Assembly (NCBI GenBank): GCA_002433485.1
Contig: DJIF01000103.1
Location: forward strand, 9,756-73,755
Length of the DNA stretch: 64,000 nt
Source: Deltaproteobacteria bacterium UBA6601
GTDB taxonomy: Bacteria; Myxococcota_A; UBA796; UBA9615
Reading direction: 5' to 3'
Shown here: positions 56,536-64,000 of the stretch, piece by piece
Layout of the letters: each line of letters starts with the position of its first letter
How positions within the stretch are numbered: position 1 is the stretch's first letter
Notes under the pieces: model-generated
Seen by the model: only the letters and a program-made list of their open reading frames with translations
What the model was told of the DNA's origin: nothing
Databases searched by the model: none
Translations under genes and position numbers: made by a program

Positions 56536-56679
56536 TAGCCGGTCTATAGGTCCCATAAGGGGCCTTATGTTCACTGTGCTGAGGTAGGCTCTTTCGATGT
56601 CGATGGAATGGACAGCAACACAGGTACTACACCTGGAGTGGACACCGCCAACGTTTACGCGGAGTACATCTCCCGCTGA
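56536..56679 (+). pseudogene. Truncated 3' end of an unidentified coding sequence
   Basis: One frame is open from just after a TAG near 56536 to a TGA at 56677-56679. It ends in coding-like sequence (DVDGMDSNTGTTPG, then DTANVYAEYISR). The dispersed repeat copy at 56544 lies inside it. No start or domain is visible, so it looks like the tail of a disrupted gene. Confidence 0.3.
56544..56590 (+). repeat. Dispersed ~44-bp repeat, copy 1
   Basis: It begins with CTATAGGTCCCATAAGGGGC and ends with CTGAGGTAG. It is identical to copy 3 at all but four of 44 aligned bases. The centre CATAAGGGGCCTTATG is a near-perfect palindrome. It lies in gene debris upstream of the third MopE/fibrinogen-like gene. 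Confidence 0.88.
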
Positions 56680-56723
56680 TTGCGATCGCTCACAGCGCTC
56701 TCAACAAGGAAGGGAAAGTCACA

Positions 56724-59700
56724 ATGAATAGGATGCTTTCATCTCGTAGCGGGGTCCTGGGGGTCTTCCTCATGCTGCTCAGTGGCTGCAGTGGTGACTC
56801 CTTGCCCATCCTCACTGCGGCCTCGCCGCTGGTGGACTTTGGCGAGGTGCCGGTAGGTGAGAGCGCCGAGGCCACCTTGCAGCTCGCCAATGAGGGCACG
56901 GCGGATGCCGAGATCTCAATGCCTGCGATCAGCGGTGAGGAGGCGGCATCCTTTGCACTCGCAGAGGCTCAGTGGCCTCTGCTCCTGGCCGCAGGTGCGA
57001 CCGCCGAGATCGTCCTGAGCTTTACCCCCGGCGACAGCGGCGTTCGGACGGCTGAGCTTGCCCTTTCCGCGGGTCTTGTTGGCGCCCTCTCAGGGGGGGT
57101 GGGCTCTTCCGCTGCCGGCAACTCTGCCCTTGCGGTGGTCTTGTTGGGACAGGGCCTCTCAGAGGGCGATGACGACGATTCGGCAGGCGATGACGATGAC
57201 ACCGCAGGCGATGACGACGACACCGCAGGTGATGACGATGACACGGTAGGTGATGACGATGACACGGTAGGTGATGACGATGACACGGTAGGCGATGACG
57301 ATGACACCGCGGGTGGTGATGACACTGCTGGAGGTCCGGACGAGGATGGTGATGGCTACACAGCCGAGTCCGCCGGGGGGACCGACTGTGACGACAGCGA
57401 TCCTACGGTCAATCCCACCAGCTACGAGATCTGCGACGGCATCGACAACGACTGCGATGACGATGTCGATGAAGAGGCCATTGATGGCTCCACTTGGTAC
57501 CTGGATGCAGACTCCGATGGTTATGGGGGATCTCTGCTCAGCGCCCAGGCCTGCGATGCTCCCCCCAGCTACGTCGGCAACTCCGATGACTGTGATGACC
57601 TGGTCGCCGGCATCTACCCAGGCGCCACCGAGCTTTGCAACGGCACCGACGAGGACTGTGACGGGCTCATCGACAACGACGCTCCCGCCGCGCAGACCTG
57701 GTACCTGGACAACGACGGCGACGGGGTGGGTGGCTTCTGGCTGACCCAGGAAGCCTGCGACATGCCCACCGGCTATGCGCCTGATTCCACCGACTGCGAC
57801 GACACCAACGCGGCGGTGTACCCCGCAGCGCCTGAGCTTTGCGATGGCATCGACAACGACTGCGACAGCAACCTGGGCAGCGACGAGATCGACGACGATG
57901 GCGACGGCATCACCGAGTGCGGCAGTGACTGCGACGACGCCGACGCCCTGCGCTTCCCCGGCAGCGCCGAGCTGTGCGATGGCATCGACAATGACTGCGA
58001 TTCGCTCACCGAGGCTGTGGGCGGCGAGGTGGATGGCGACGGCGACCAGGTGCTCAGCTGCGAGGACTGCGACGACGACCCGGTGACCGGGCCCCTGGTT
58101 TTTCCTGGTGCGACTGAGGTTTGCAATTCGGTGGACGATGACTGTGATGGCAGCGTCGACGTGGGTGCCAGCGACGAGAGCACCTGGTACCTGGATGCCG
58201 ATGGCGATGGGGTGGGTGCTTCCTTTTTGACCCAGGTGGCCTGCAGCGCTCCCACGGGCTACGTGTCGAGCTCCAATGACTGCAATGACCTCGACCCGAG
58301 CAGCTTTCCCGGTGGCACCGAGGTGTGCGACGGTGCCGACAACGACTGCAACGGCCAAGTGGATGATGGCACCGGCGCGGCCGGCACTGCCTGGTACGCC
58401 GACGCCGATGGCGATGGCTACGGCGATCCGGGCACCATGCTGACGTCGTGCTCGCAGCCCGGCGGTTACGTCATCAACTCCTCGGACTGCGATGACGGCA
58501 ACGCCGCGACCAATCCCACCAGCTACGAGATCTGCGATGGGGTGGACAACAACTGTGTCGGCGGCGTCGACGAGGCGGGCGCCCTGGATGCCGAGGACTG
58601 GTACGTCGATGCCGATGCCGATGGCTTCGGCGATCCCGCGGCAGCGTCCATTTCAGCGTGCCTGCAGCCCACAGGCTATGCCGACAACTTTGCCGACTGC
58701 AACGACGATCCCAACAACGGCGGAGCTGCGATCAATCCCAACGCGTCAGAGTTCTGCAACAGCATTGACGATGACTGTGACGGCACGCCCGATGACGGCG
58801 CGGTGGATGCCAGCTTGTGGTACGCCGACGTGGACGCAGACACCTACGGCAACGCCGGGTCCAGCACGTTTTCCTGTACTGAGCCCACAGGCTTCGTCCT
58901 CAATGGCACTGACTGCAACGACACCGAGAGCTCCATTAACCCCGGGGCCAGCGAGCTCTGTGATTCTATCGACAACGACTGCGACGGCACCATCGACGAT
59001 CCCGCCGAGACGGCCGGAGGTGCTGCTGCCTGTGCTGGCGAGGACTGCCAGGACATCTACGACGACCGCAGCGCTGCGCAGGACGGCAGCTACTGGATCG
59101 ACCCGGACGGTCCCGGCCTGCTGGGGGCCTTTGAGGTCTACTGCGACATGAGCACGGTGGGGGGCGGCTGGACGCTGATTGCCAAGCTCGATGGTCAGTC
59201 AAATGCCGGGAACCGCCAGGACACGGGCTTTTGGAGGGATCGCAACTACACCGGAGACATCGCCAGCCTGGCCTCAGAAAATGCCCTGGGTACCAGCTAC
59301 GAGTTGGTGTCCTTTAGTGATGTCATGGTGCGTAGCCTGGCTCTACCGGACCGGCACATCGCCTGGAGCCACCCGGGTAACTACACCAGCGTGTTTGATG
59401 TGGTCGATGCTGGCAATCGCATCAGCGACGGCATCCTGCTTAGCGGCAGTCTGCAGAACCTCGACTACGCGGCCTATCCGGATCCGAACCATCACAACGA
59501 CTGCAGTGAACTGAAGTATGGGTTCTTTGGATATGACGATGGATACAACTCTCAAGGCATTGCAGGGCACTCGAGTCTCGCCCACGGTCACGGCGGCGGG
59601 GTGGTTGCGGTCTCGTTGTTCCGCCAGGGTTCGGGCAACTACGGAACCCATGATGGCATTGAGACCCGGTGCATTACCGATTGGGCATTTGGGGGCGGAT

Positions 59701-59810
59701 ATCACGACATGAGCAACGCTAACGAGCGTCAGAACATCCAGGCCCACTGGTGGGGGGCGGGCAATACCCATAATCTCGACTACGACGCCCACGGCCTGTT
59801 TGTCCGCTAG
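56724..59810 (+). CDS. MopE-repeat lipoprotein with ASH-like N-domain and fibrinogen-like C-terminal domain (paralogue 3)
   Basis: A 1028-residue lipoprotein (Cys after LLSG) with AAGGAAGGG before the ATG. Residues ~35-140 resemble an ASH/HYDIN-type immunoglobulin-like domain (VDFGEVPVGESAEATLQLAN). Seven GDDDD(S/T)(A/V) units follow, then nine MopE-type repeats (for example EICDGIDNDCDDDVDEE) with WYLDADGDG segments. A fibrinogen-like domain (FEVYCDMSTVGGGWTLIAKL) forms the end, finishing HGLFVR. It is probably a long Ca2+-rigidified surface stalk carrying a lectin-like tip. A dispersed-repeat copy begins 8 bp after its stop. Confidence 0.8.
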   Translation: MNRMLSSRSGVLGVFLMLLSGCSGDSLPILTAASPLVDFGEVPVGESAEATLQLANEGTADAEISMPAISGEEAASFALAEAQWPLLLAAGATAEIVLSFTPGDSGVRTAELALSAGLVGALSGGVGSSAAGNSALAVVLLGQGLSEGDDDDSAGDDDDTAGDDDDTAGDDDDTVGDDDDTVGDDDDTVGDDDDTAGGDDTAGGPDEDGDGYTAESAGGTDCDDSDPTVNPTSYEICDGIDNDCDDDVDEEAIDGSTWYLDADSDGYGGSLLSAQACDAPPSYVGNSDDCDDLVAGIYPGATELCNGTDEDCDGLIDNDAPAAQTWYLDNDGDGVGGFWLTQEACDMPTGYAPDSTDCDDTNAAVYPAAPELCDGIDNDCDSNLGSDEIDDDGDGITECGSDCDDADALRFPGSAELCDGIDNDCDSLTEAVGGEVDGDGDQVLSCEDCDDDPVTGPLVFPGATEVCNSVDDDCDGSVDVGASDESTWYLDADGDGVGASFLTQVACSAPTGYVSSSNDCNDLDPSSFPGGTEVCDGADNDCNGQVDDGTGAAGTAWYADADGDGYGDPGTMLTSCSQPGGYVINSSDCDDGNAATNPTSYEICDGVDNNCVGGVDEAGALDAEDWYVDADADGFGDPAAASISACLQPTGYADNFADCNDDPNNGGAAINPNASEFCNSIDDDCDGTPDDGAVDASLWYADVDADTYGNAGSSTFSCTEPTGFVLNGTDCNDTESSINPGASELCDSIDNDCDGTIDDPAETAGGAAACAGEDCQDIYDDRSAAQDGSYWIDPDGPGLLGAFEVYCDMSTVGGGWTLIAKLDGQSNAGNRQDTGFWRDRNYTGDIASLASENALGTSYELVSFSDVMVRSLALPDRHIAWSHPGNYTSVFDVVDAGNRISDGILLSGSLQNLDYAAYPDPNHHNDCSELKYGFFGYDDGYNSQGIAGHSSLAHGHGGGVVAVSLFRQGSGNYGTHDGIETRCITDWAFGGGYHDMSNANERQNIQAHWWGAGNTHNLDYDAHGLFVR
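57165..57311 (+). repeat. Seven-copy 21-bp tandem repeat coding for GDDDD(S/T)(A/V)
   Basis: A coding minisatellite of seven in-frame 21-bp units, with variation mostly at third positions and in the last codon. It forms an extreme acidic linker between the N-terminal domain and the metal-binding repeats. The unit length keeps the frame, so copy number could vary between strains. Confidence 0.9.
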
Positions 59811-59818
59811 GCGTATGT

Positions 59819-59839
59819 GCCCCTTATCGGACCTGTAGG
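59819..59839 (-). repeat. Dispersed repeat, partial inverted copy
   Basis: On the minus strand this reads CCTACAGGTCCGATAAGGGG, matching 19 of 21 bases of the left half of the repeat. It starts 8 bp after the stop of the third MopE/fibrinogen-like gene. The right half is not recognisable. Confidence 0.7.
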
Positions 59840-60083
59840 CGATGGGTACCAGCTTTGGTACGGCCTTTCCCTTGAGGAAAACATTTTCTGCGGTGGTCAA
59901 GGGGGTCGCCCATGATGCGTTTCCAGCTTCGACCTGAACGAAATCCGGGTGCGCGTCAAAAAAACTCGTCCGACCTCAGAGCGAGCCCTCCAATGCTAGG
60001 GTGTCGAGTCTCAAGACCAGCTTGTGGTCGCGAGGTTCAAGCGAGCTCAATATGCCCAACTTAGCCTTCTCGGAGTTCTCTTC

Positions 60084-60488
60084 ATGACGAACGCAAAAGA
60101 GTTTCGATTCCTGGGGCAGACTCTGCCCAAGATCACCATTGGATACGGCCTGATGCTTGTCGCCTGGGGTGCTCTATTCTCTGTCGGCAGCGAGTCCATC
60201 ACCTCATGGATCCCCAGTATGATCGGTGCGCCGATCCTCCTCTCTGGTCTGGTCGCGCAGCTGAAACCAGGCGCCCGAAAAGCCGTGATGCACATCGCGG
60301 TACTCTTTGGCCTACTCGCTTTTCTGGGAGGCTTTCGTTTCTTTGCTGCGCTCGGTAGTGAGGGGGGACTCTTTGGCAAGCCAACAGCAGCTCTTTCTCA
60401 GCTCATGCTGTTGATCACGGGAGGGCTCTACACCTTCGGGTGTGTCCAATCATTCCGCGCTGCCCGTGCCAGTAGAGAGAGCGAATAA
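60084..60488 (+). CDS. Hypothetical four-helix membrane protein
   Basis: A 134-residue protein with four hydrophobic segments (about residues 17-35, 42-60, 70-90, 102-120) and short charged ends (MTNAKEFRF; RAARASRESE). It is probably an inner-membrane protein. No family recognised. ATG 60084 is preferred over 60024 because the protein then starts just before the first helix. The 273 bp before it hold only the partial repeat copy. Confidence 0.62.
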   Translation: MTNAKEFRFLGQTLPKITIGYGLMLVAWGALFSVGSESITSWIPSMIGAPILLSGLVAQLKPGARKAVMHIAVLFGLLAFLGGFRFFAALGSEGGLFGKPTAALSQLMLLITGGLYTFGCVQSFRAARASRESE

Positions 60489-60507
60489 AGCGATTCAAAG
60501 CTGCGCC

Positions 60508-61065
60508 TTAGGGAACTGAACGAACGACCTGCTCAAGCGGAAGTCGCTCGGGTTCGTTCGGCAGTCGAGCAGGCGTGCCGATCCAGACAAAGCCAATGAT
60601 TCGCTCCTCATCCTGAGGCACACTGAGAATCTCATAGGTCTCTTTATGCCGGGTCAGCCCACCCGTCGACCACTTGCTATGTAGACCATCGGCGGTAACC
60701 GAAAGGCTCAAGTTCTGAATGGCGCAAGCACAGGCGGCATAGTCTTCATTTTGCCGATCAAGGTCCTCGTCCAGGACCTGACTAACCACAACGAGAGCAG
60801 GGTGAAGCAGCTTCTGTCTCAGTCGGTCGCGAAGGGCTTCTGAGGGTTGCTCTGCTCTGCGTGCAGCCTTTAGTTGCACACCAAGTTCATAGAGGGCGTT
60901 TCGAGCGACCGGCCCCGGGAGAGTGAAGCGCCAAGGCCAGGTCAATCGATGGCAGGGAGCCATCTGTGCGGCTCTCAGTGCTCGCTCAAGAATGTCCTGA
61001 TTTACGGGCTCATTCGTCCAGGAATGGGCTGTCCGACGGCTATGGATCGCATCCTGTAGGTTCAT
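60508..61065 (-). CDS. Nitroreductase-family protein
   Basis: A 185-residue FMN-dependent oxidoreductase homologue with the N-terminal DAIHSRRTAHSWTNEPV, an LRAAQMAPCHRLTWPWRF segment, and a C-terminal half with GLHSKWSTGG and IIGFVWIGTPARLP. The shape matches the nitroreductase fold that reduces nitro or quinone compounds with NAD(P)H; the physiological substrate is unknown. ATG 61065 is chosen over a long reading from 61230 that would read through a dispersed-repeat copy. Confidence 0.8.
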   Translation of the reverse strand: MNLQDAIHSRRTAHSWTNEPVNQDILERALRAAQMAPCHRLTWPWRFTLPGPVARNALYELGVQLKAARRAEQPSEALRDRLRQKLLHPALVVVSQVLDEDLDRQNEDYAACACAIQNLSLSVTADGLHSKWSTGGLTRHKETYEILSVPQDEERIIGFVWIGTPARLPNEPERLPLEQVVRSVP

Positions 61066-61157
61066 CCTCACTCCTGCTTTAGTCTGTAATCTGCGAACTC
61101 GAATTGAGAAAAATACAAATGCAGCTGTGGGCGAAATCCTACGCGAAAACCGACTGC

Positions 61158-61203
61158 GTATAGGTCCGATACGAGGCCTTATGCTCACTCTGCTGAGGTA
61201 GGG
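61158..61203 (+). repeat. Dispersed ~44-bp repeat, copy 2
   Basis: It differs from copy 1 at about six of 44 positions. The central palindrome is broken here (GATACGAGGCCTTATG), so the primary sequence rather than a hairpin is conserved. It lies between the deacetylase-like gene's 3' end and the nitroreductase-like gene's start. Confidence 0.85.
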
Positions 61204-61257
61204 TCCAGTGGAAGAGAGTTTGCTCCACATCTGGACATATGGAGCAGTCGAACGCCC

Positions 61258-62313
61258 TCATCGAGCGACAAAGGCGTCGTAGACCTCACCCTGAGTGGCC
61301 CAGGCCACCCGCCCGTCCGTGACCAAGACATCCACGGCCTCAAAAAAGGCCCGAAGTGCCTCCGCGTGCTCAGCAGCAAGGTCACCAACGTGAATATGAA
61401 AGCTGATCTTGCCCACCCGTGTGGGGTCGTGAACAGCCAGTGCTGCTTCAATGCTGGCAATCGCGGCTGTGGCATCATCGGTATCGAATGCACAATCGCT
61501 GCAGCTGTATCCTTCAGCCTGTTGGTGCAGAGCCCAGGTGCCGCCCGAACTGATCAGCAGGGTGCCATCCTGGTCGGGGAGGAAGTCCATGGCATCGGCC
61601 ACCATAAACGGATGGGTGCGCACCTCAAGCTCATAGGGGGCCGGGTCGTGGAATGCCCCCGAGGAGCGAATCCACTCATCGGTCCAGCTCAAGTCCGGCC
61701 GCGCTGAAGGCGGCATGGAGAGGTAGTGGATGCTCACCAGCCCATCGACGTAGACAAAACCAGCGGCAATCAAAGCCTGTGCCCAATCGGCCGAACTCCC
61801 CGCCCCGGAACAGCCTCGGTTATTCTCAGGTCCCACCAGGTTGTCCATCAGGGTTTTGCGTTCCTCCAGTAGGGCGGCAAATTGGATCAGGCTGGCCGGT
61901 GGGTCTGGGTAGCCCACATCGCAATGGGTTCCTACGCCATGACCGCCGGCGAGGGCATCGGTCAGAATGGTCTCCCCCGATTCCGTCACTGCAGTGGCAA
62001 AGGGGAGCTCACTCTCGATGGTGAGCTTGGCCTCATATTCATCGGCCACAGACATGCCGTGTCTCAACATCGCCAGATGTGCCGCAAACGCATCGGGATC
62101 CACATCGTCAATATGGCCCCCTTCCATGTGGACCATGGTGGTCACAAAGAATGGGGCAGCACCCGTGCCGGTGCCGGTGCCGGTGTCGGCTGCCTCATTG
62201 GGCCAACACTCGCCGTCCATTTCATGGGACCCTTCATCACAATCAAGCTTGTCGCTTGAACATGCACCGAGAACGACGAGCGGAACTATTGCCACGCATA
62301 GAATTAAACGCAT
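61258..62313 (-). CDS. Polysaccharide deacetylase-like lipoprotein
   Basis: A 351-residue lipoprotein (Cys after VVLGA) with a TGTGTGTG linker, then a domain with loose resemblance to carbohydrate deacetylases. GGHGVGTHCDVGYPDPP recalls the metal-binding His-containing motif, and later TLLISSGGTWALHQQ and KISFHIHVGD could hold the second His. No exact catalytic set can be confirmed, so hydrolase activity is a guess. ATG 62313 is used; the longer reading from 62391 crosses repeat copy 3. Confidence 0.6.
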   Translation of the reverse strand: MRLILCVAIVPLVVLGACSSDKLDCDEGSHEMDGECWPNEAADTGTGTGTGAAPFFVTTMVHMEGGHIDDVDPDAFAAHLAMLRHGMSVADEYEAKLTIESELPFATAVTESGETILTDALAGGHGVGTHCDVGYPDPPASLIQFAALLEERKTLMDNLVGPENNRGCSGAGSSADWAQALIAAGFVYVDGLVSIHYLSMPPSARPDLSWTDEWIRSSGAFHDPAPYELEVRTHPFMVADAMDFLPDQDGTLLISSGGTWALHQQAEGYSCSDCAFDTDDATAAIASIEAALAVHDPTRVGKISFHIHVGDLAAEHAEALRAFFEAVDVLVTDGRVAWATQGEVYDAFVAR

Positions 62314-62360
62314 CGGGCCTCCGAGAGGCCGATTGTACCGCAAGGCCACCGGAGGGCTGC

Positions 62361-62406
62361 CTATAGGTCCCATAAGGGGCCTTATGCTCACTCTGGCGAG
62401 GTAGCG
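62361..62406 (+). repeat. Dispersed ~44-bp repeat, copy 3
   Basis: It contains the intact palindrome CATAAGGGGCCTTATG. It lies 20 bp after the acnB stop (acnB is on the minus strand) and 47 bp upstream of the deacetylase-like gene start. Confidence 0.88.
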
Positions 62407-62426
62407 ATGCGTGATTGAGGCGGAAG

Positions 62427-64000
62427 TCAGGGCCGGGGCGCGTAGTTCGTGAGCTTGATGCCCTCGACCGCCGCGATGTACTCCTTGAGGCTCGGCGTGC
62501 GCCCCAGGATGGTCGACAACACCACCACCGGGGTGGAGGCCAGCAAGGACTCGCCCTTCTTCTCTTTGCTGTCGGCCACTACGCGGCCCTGGAAGAGGCG
62601 CGTGGAGGTGGCCATCACCGTGTCACCCTTTTCGGCCTTTTCCTGGTTCCCCATGCAGAGGTTACAGCCGGGCCGCTCGAGGTACATCATGTTCTCGTAG
62701 GCGGTACGCGCCTTGCTCTTAGGAGAGAGGTCGTTGAACTCGAAGCCCGAATACTTCTGCAAGACCGCCCAGTCGCCTTCGGCCTTGAGCTCATCGACGA
62801 TGTTGTAGGTGGGTGGGGCGACCACAAGCGGTGCATTGAAGGTCACCGTGCCCTGCTGTCTCTCAATGTTCCTGAGCATCTGAGAGATGATCTTCATGTC
62901 GCCTTTGTGGATCATGCATGAACCCACGAAGCCCAGGTCCACCTGCTTGGTTCCGCCGTAGTAGGAGATCGGCCGGATGGTGTCATGGGTGTAGCGCTTG
63001 GAGATATCCTCGTTGTTGACATCCGGGTCGGCGATCATCGGCTCAATGATCTGGTCCAGATCCACCACGAACTCGGCGGAGTACTTGGCGTTGTCATCGG
63101 GTCTCAGCGCGGGGCTATCGCCCGAGAGGAGGCCAGCGATGCGCGCGTTCGCCTTATCGATCAGGCCCTGAAGGACCTGCTTCTCGTTGTCCATACCCTT
63201 GTCGATCATGATCTGAATGCGGCTGGCCGCGATCTTCAGGGACTCCGCCAGGGTGTCCGCCTCGGAGATGCAGATCGAGGCCTTGGCCTTCATCTCGGCG
63301 GTCCAGTCGGTGAACGTGAAGGCCTGGTCGGCCAGCAAGGTCCCGATGTGGACCTCGATGACCTTGCCTTGAAAGACGTTCTCGCCGAATTTCTTGAGCA
63401 TCTGGGCCTGGGTCGCGTGGACCACATCCCGAAAATCCATGTGGTCTTTGAGGGTGCCTTTGAAGGTCACCTTGACCGACTGAGGGATGGGCATGGTCGC
63501 TTCGCCAGTCGCCAAGGCCAGGGCCACGGTCCCGGAGTCGGCGCCAAAGGCGATGCCCTTTGACATGCGCGTGTGGGAGTCTCCACCGATCGTCACATCC
63601 CAGTCATCCACGGTGATGTCGTTGAGGACCTTGTGGATGACGTCTGTCATGGCAGGGTACTGCCCCTTTGGATCTCGACCGGTGATGAGTCCGAACTTGT
63701 TCATGAAGCTCATCAACTTCGGTGTATTGGTCTGGGCCTTGAGGTCCCAGACCGAGGCCGTGTGGCACCCCGACTGGTAGGAGCCGTCGACGGTCGGGGA
63801 GATCACAGTCGCTGCCATCATCTCCAGCTCTTGAGCGGTCATCAGCCCGGTGGTGTCCTGTGAACCGACGATGTTGACCTGAACTCGAACGTCCGACCCG
63901 GAATGCAGCACCTTTCCTGGCGTCACGCCCACGGCGTTCCTGTTGAAGATCTTCTCGACCGCAGTGAGGCCTTGCCCCGCGTGGGAGATCTCCTTGGACG
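62427..64000 (-). CDS. acnB: Aconitate hydratase B, C-terminal part (runs off the window)
   Basis: Only the 3' portion, about 524 codons of an enzyme usually ~860 residues long, lies in the window; the frame stays open past 64000. It matches AcnB: VGSQDTTGLMTAQEL, GGDSHTRMSKGIAF, and the [4Fe-4S] ligands in VGSCMIHKGD and RPGCNLCMGNQ. AcnB isomerises citrate and isocitrate in the TCA cycle and can act on 2-methylcitrate. The GTG near 63932 is an internal codon, not the start. Dispersed-repeat copy 3 follows the stop. Confidence 0.93.
   Translation of the reverse strand, partial: SKEISHAGQGLTAVEKIFNRNAVGVTPGKVLHSGSDVRVQVNIVGSQDTTGLMTAQELEMMAATVISPTVDGSYQSGCHTASVWDLKAQTNTPKLMSFMNKFGLITGRDPKGQYPAMTDVIHKVLNDITVDDWDVTIGGDSHTRMSKGIAFGADSGTVALALATGEATMPIPQSVKVTFKGTLKDHMDFRDVVHATQAQMLKKFGENVFQGKVIEVHIGTLLADQAFTFTDWTAEMKAKASICISEADTLAESLKIAASRIQIMIDKGMDNEKQVLQGLIDKANARIAGLLSGDSPALRPDDNAKYSAEFVVDLDQIIEPMIADPDVNNEDISKRYTHDTIRPISYYGGTKQVDLGFVGSCMIHKGDMKIISQMLRNIERQQGTVTFNAPLVVAPPTYNIVDELKAEGDWAVLQKYSGFEFNDLSPKSKARTAYENMMYLERPGCNLCMGNQEKAEKGDTVMATSTRLFQGRVVADSKEKKGESLLASTPVVVLSTILGRTPSLKEYIAAVEGIKLTNYAPRP

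Noticed and set aside
57165..57311. Tandem array considered as a CRISPR
   Set aside because: The units are contiguous 21-bp coding repeats in frame with a lipoprotein; there are no spacers and no cas genes.
57159..58358. Long minus-strand frame (399 codons) rich in Val/Ala/Ile
   Set aside because: It is the antisense shadow of the repetitive Asp/Cys coding sequence of the MopE-type gene; the composition is an artefact of reversed GAC/GAT codons.
63932..64000. GTG at 63932 as the start of the aconitase
   Set aside because: The frame continues upstream to the window edge with sensible sequence, and AcnB is far longer than the part seen here.
1..64000. tRNA, rRNA or riboswitch genes
   Set aside because: Reading both strands by eye I found no convincing T-loop/cloverleaf, rRNA segment or known riboswitch core; a covariance-model search would be needed for certainty.

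Overview
The window looks like chromosomal DNA of a GC-rich Gram-negative bacterium, most likely an aquatic or marine member of the Myxococcota (former Deltaproteobacteria). This is inferred from gene content, not from a marker gene. The clues are several large lipoproteins built from MopE-type Asp/Cys repeats with a fibrinogen-like C-terminus and Asp-rich linkers, a complete Na+-translocating NADH:quinone reductase, a b558-type succinate dehydrogenase, and many lineage-specific lipoproteins. I found no rRNA, tRNA, CRISPR array, intact insertion sequence or prophage.

Layout. 0-6.6 kb: an iron block, with an imelysin-like lipoprotein and a two-haem c-type protein facing an Fbp-type ferric ABC importer. 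6.7-15.5 kb: secreted or surface lipoproteins (two MopE/fibrinogen-like proteins, cysteine-rich and repeat lipoproteins) and a DUF445 membrane protein. 16.2-25.8 kb: the 2-oxoglutarate dehydrogenase operon (sucA-sucB-lpdA), then a second block with a fused 2-oxoacid dehydrogenase E1 and a malonyltransferase-like protein. 25.9-34 kb, minus strand: nqrABCDEF-apbE-nqrM, then an azurin-like copper lipoprotein behind a near-consensus Fur box. 34.4-39.8 kb: a long acyl-CoA dehydrogenase and sdhCAB. 40-49.3 kb: acyltransferase/glycosyltransferase pair, sulfotransferase, NatAB-like ABC exporter, glyoxalase I, a BtuF-like binding protein, an HTH protein and a DUF4254 protein. 49.4-54.3 kb: a beta-propeller/vanadium-haloperoxidase fusion and small exported proteins. 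54.5-64 kb: purF, gene debris, a third MopE/fibrinogen-like lipoprotein, a nitroreductase-like protein, a deacetylase-like lipoprotein and the 3' part of acnB. A roughly 44-bp dispersed repeat occurs four times in this last segment.

Much of the window serves aerobic energy metabolism: aconitase, 2-oxoglutarate dehydrogenase, succinate dehydrogenase, Na+-NQR, acyl-CoA oxidation and the iron supply these Fe-S and haem enzymes need. The most unusual feature is in sucA. Its predicted E1 protein carries a cyclic-nucleotide-binding-type domain inserted between the short N-terminal motif and the catalytic body. The pocket keeps the phosphate-binding Arg but has Gly where the ribose-binding Glu is expected. 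This suggests a TCA-cycle enzyme directly gated by a small ligand, possibly not cAMP.
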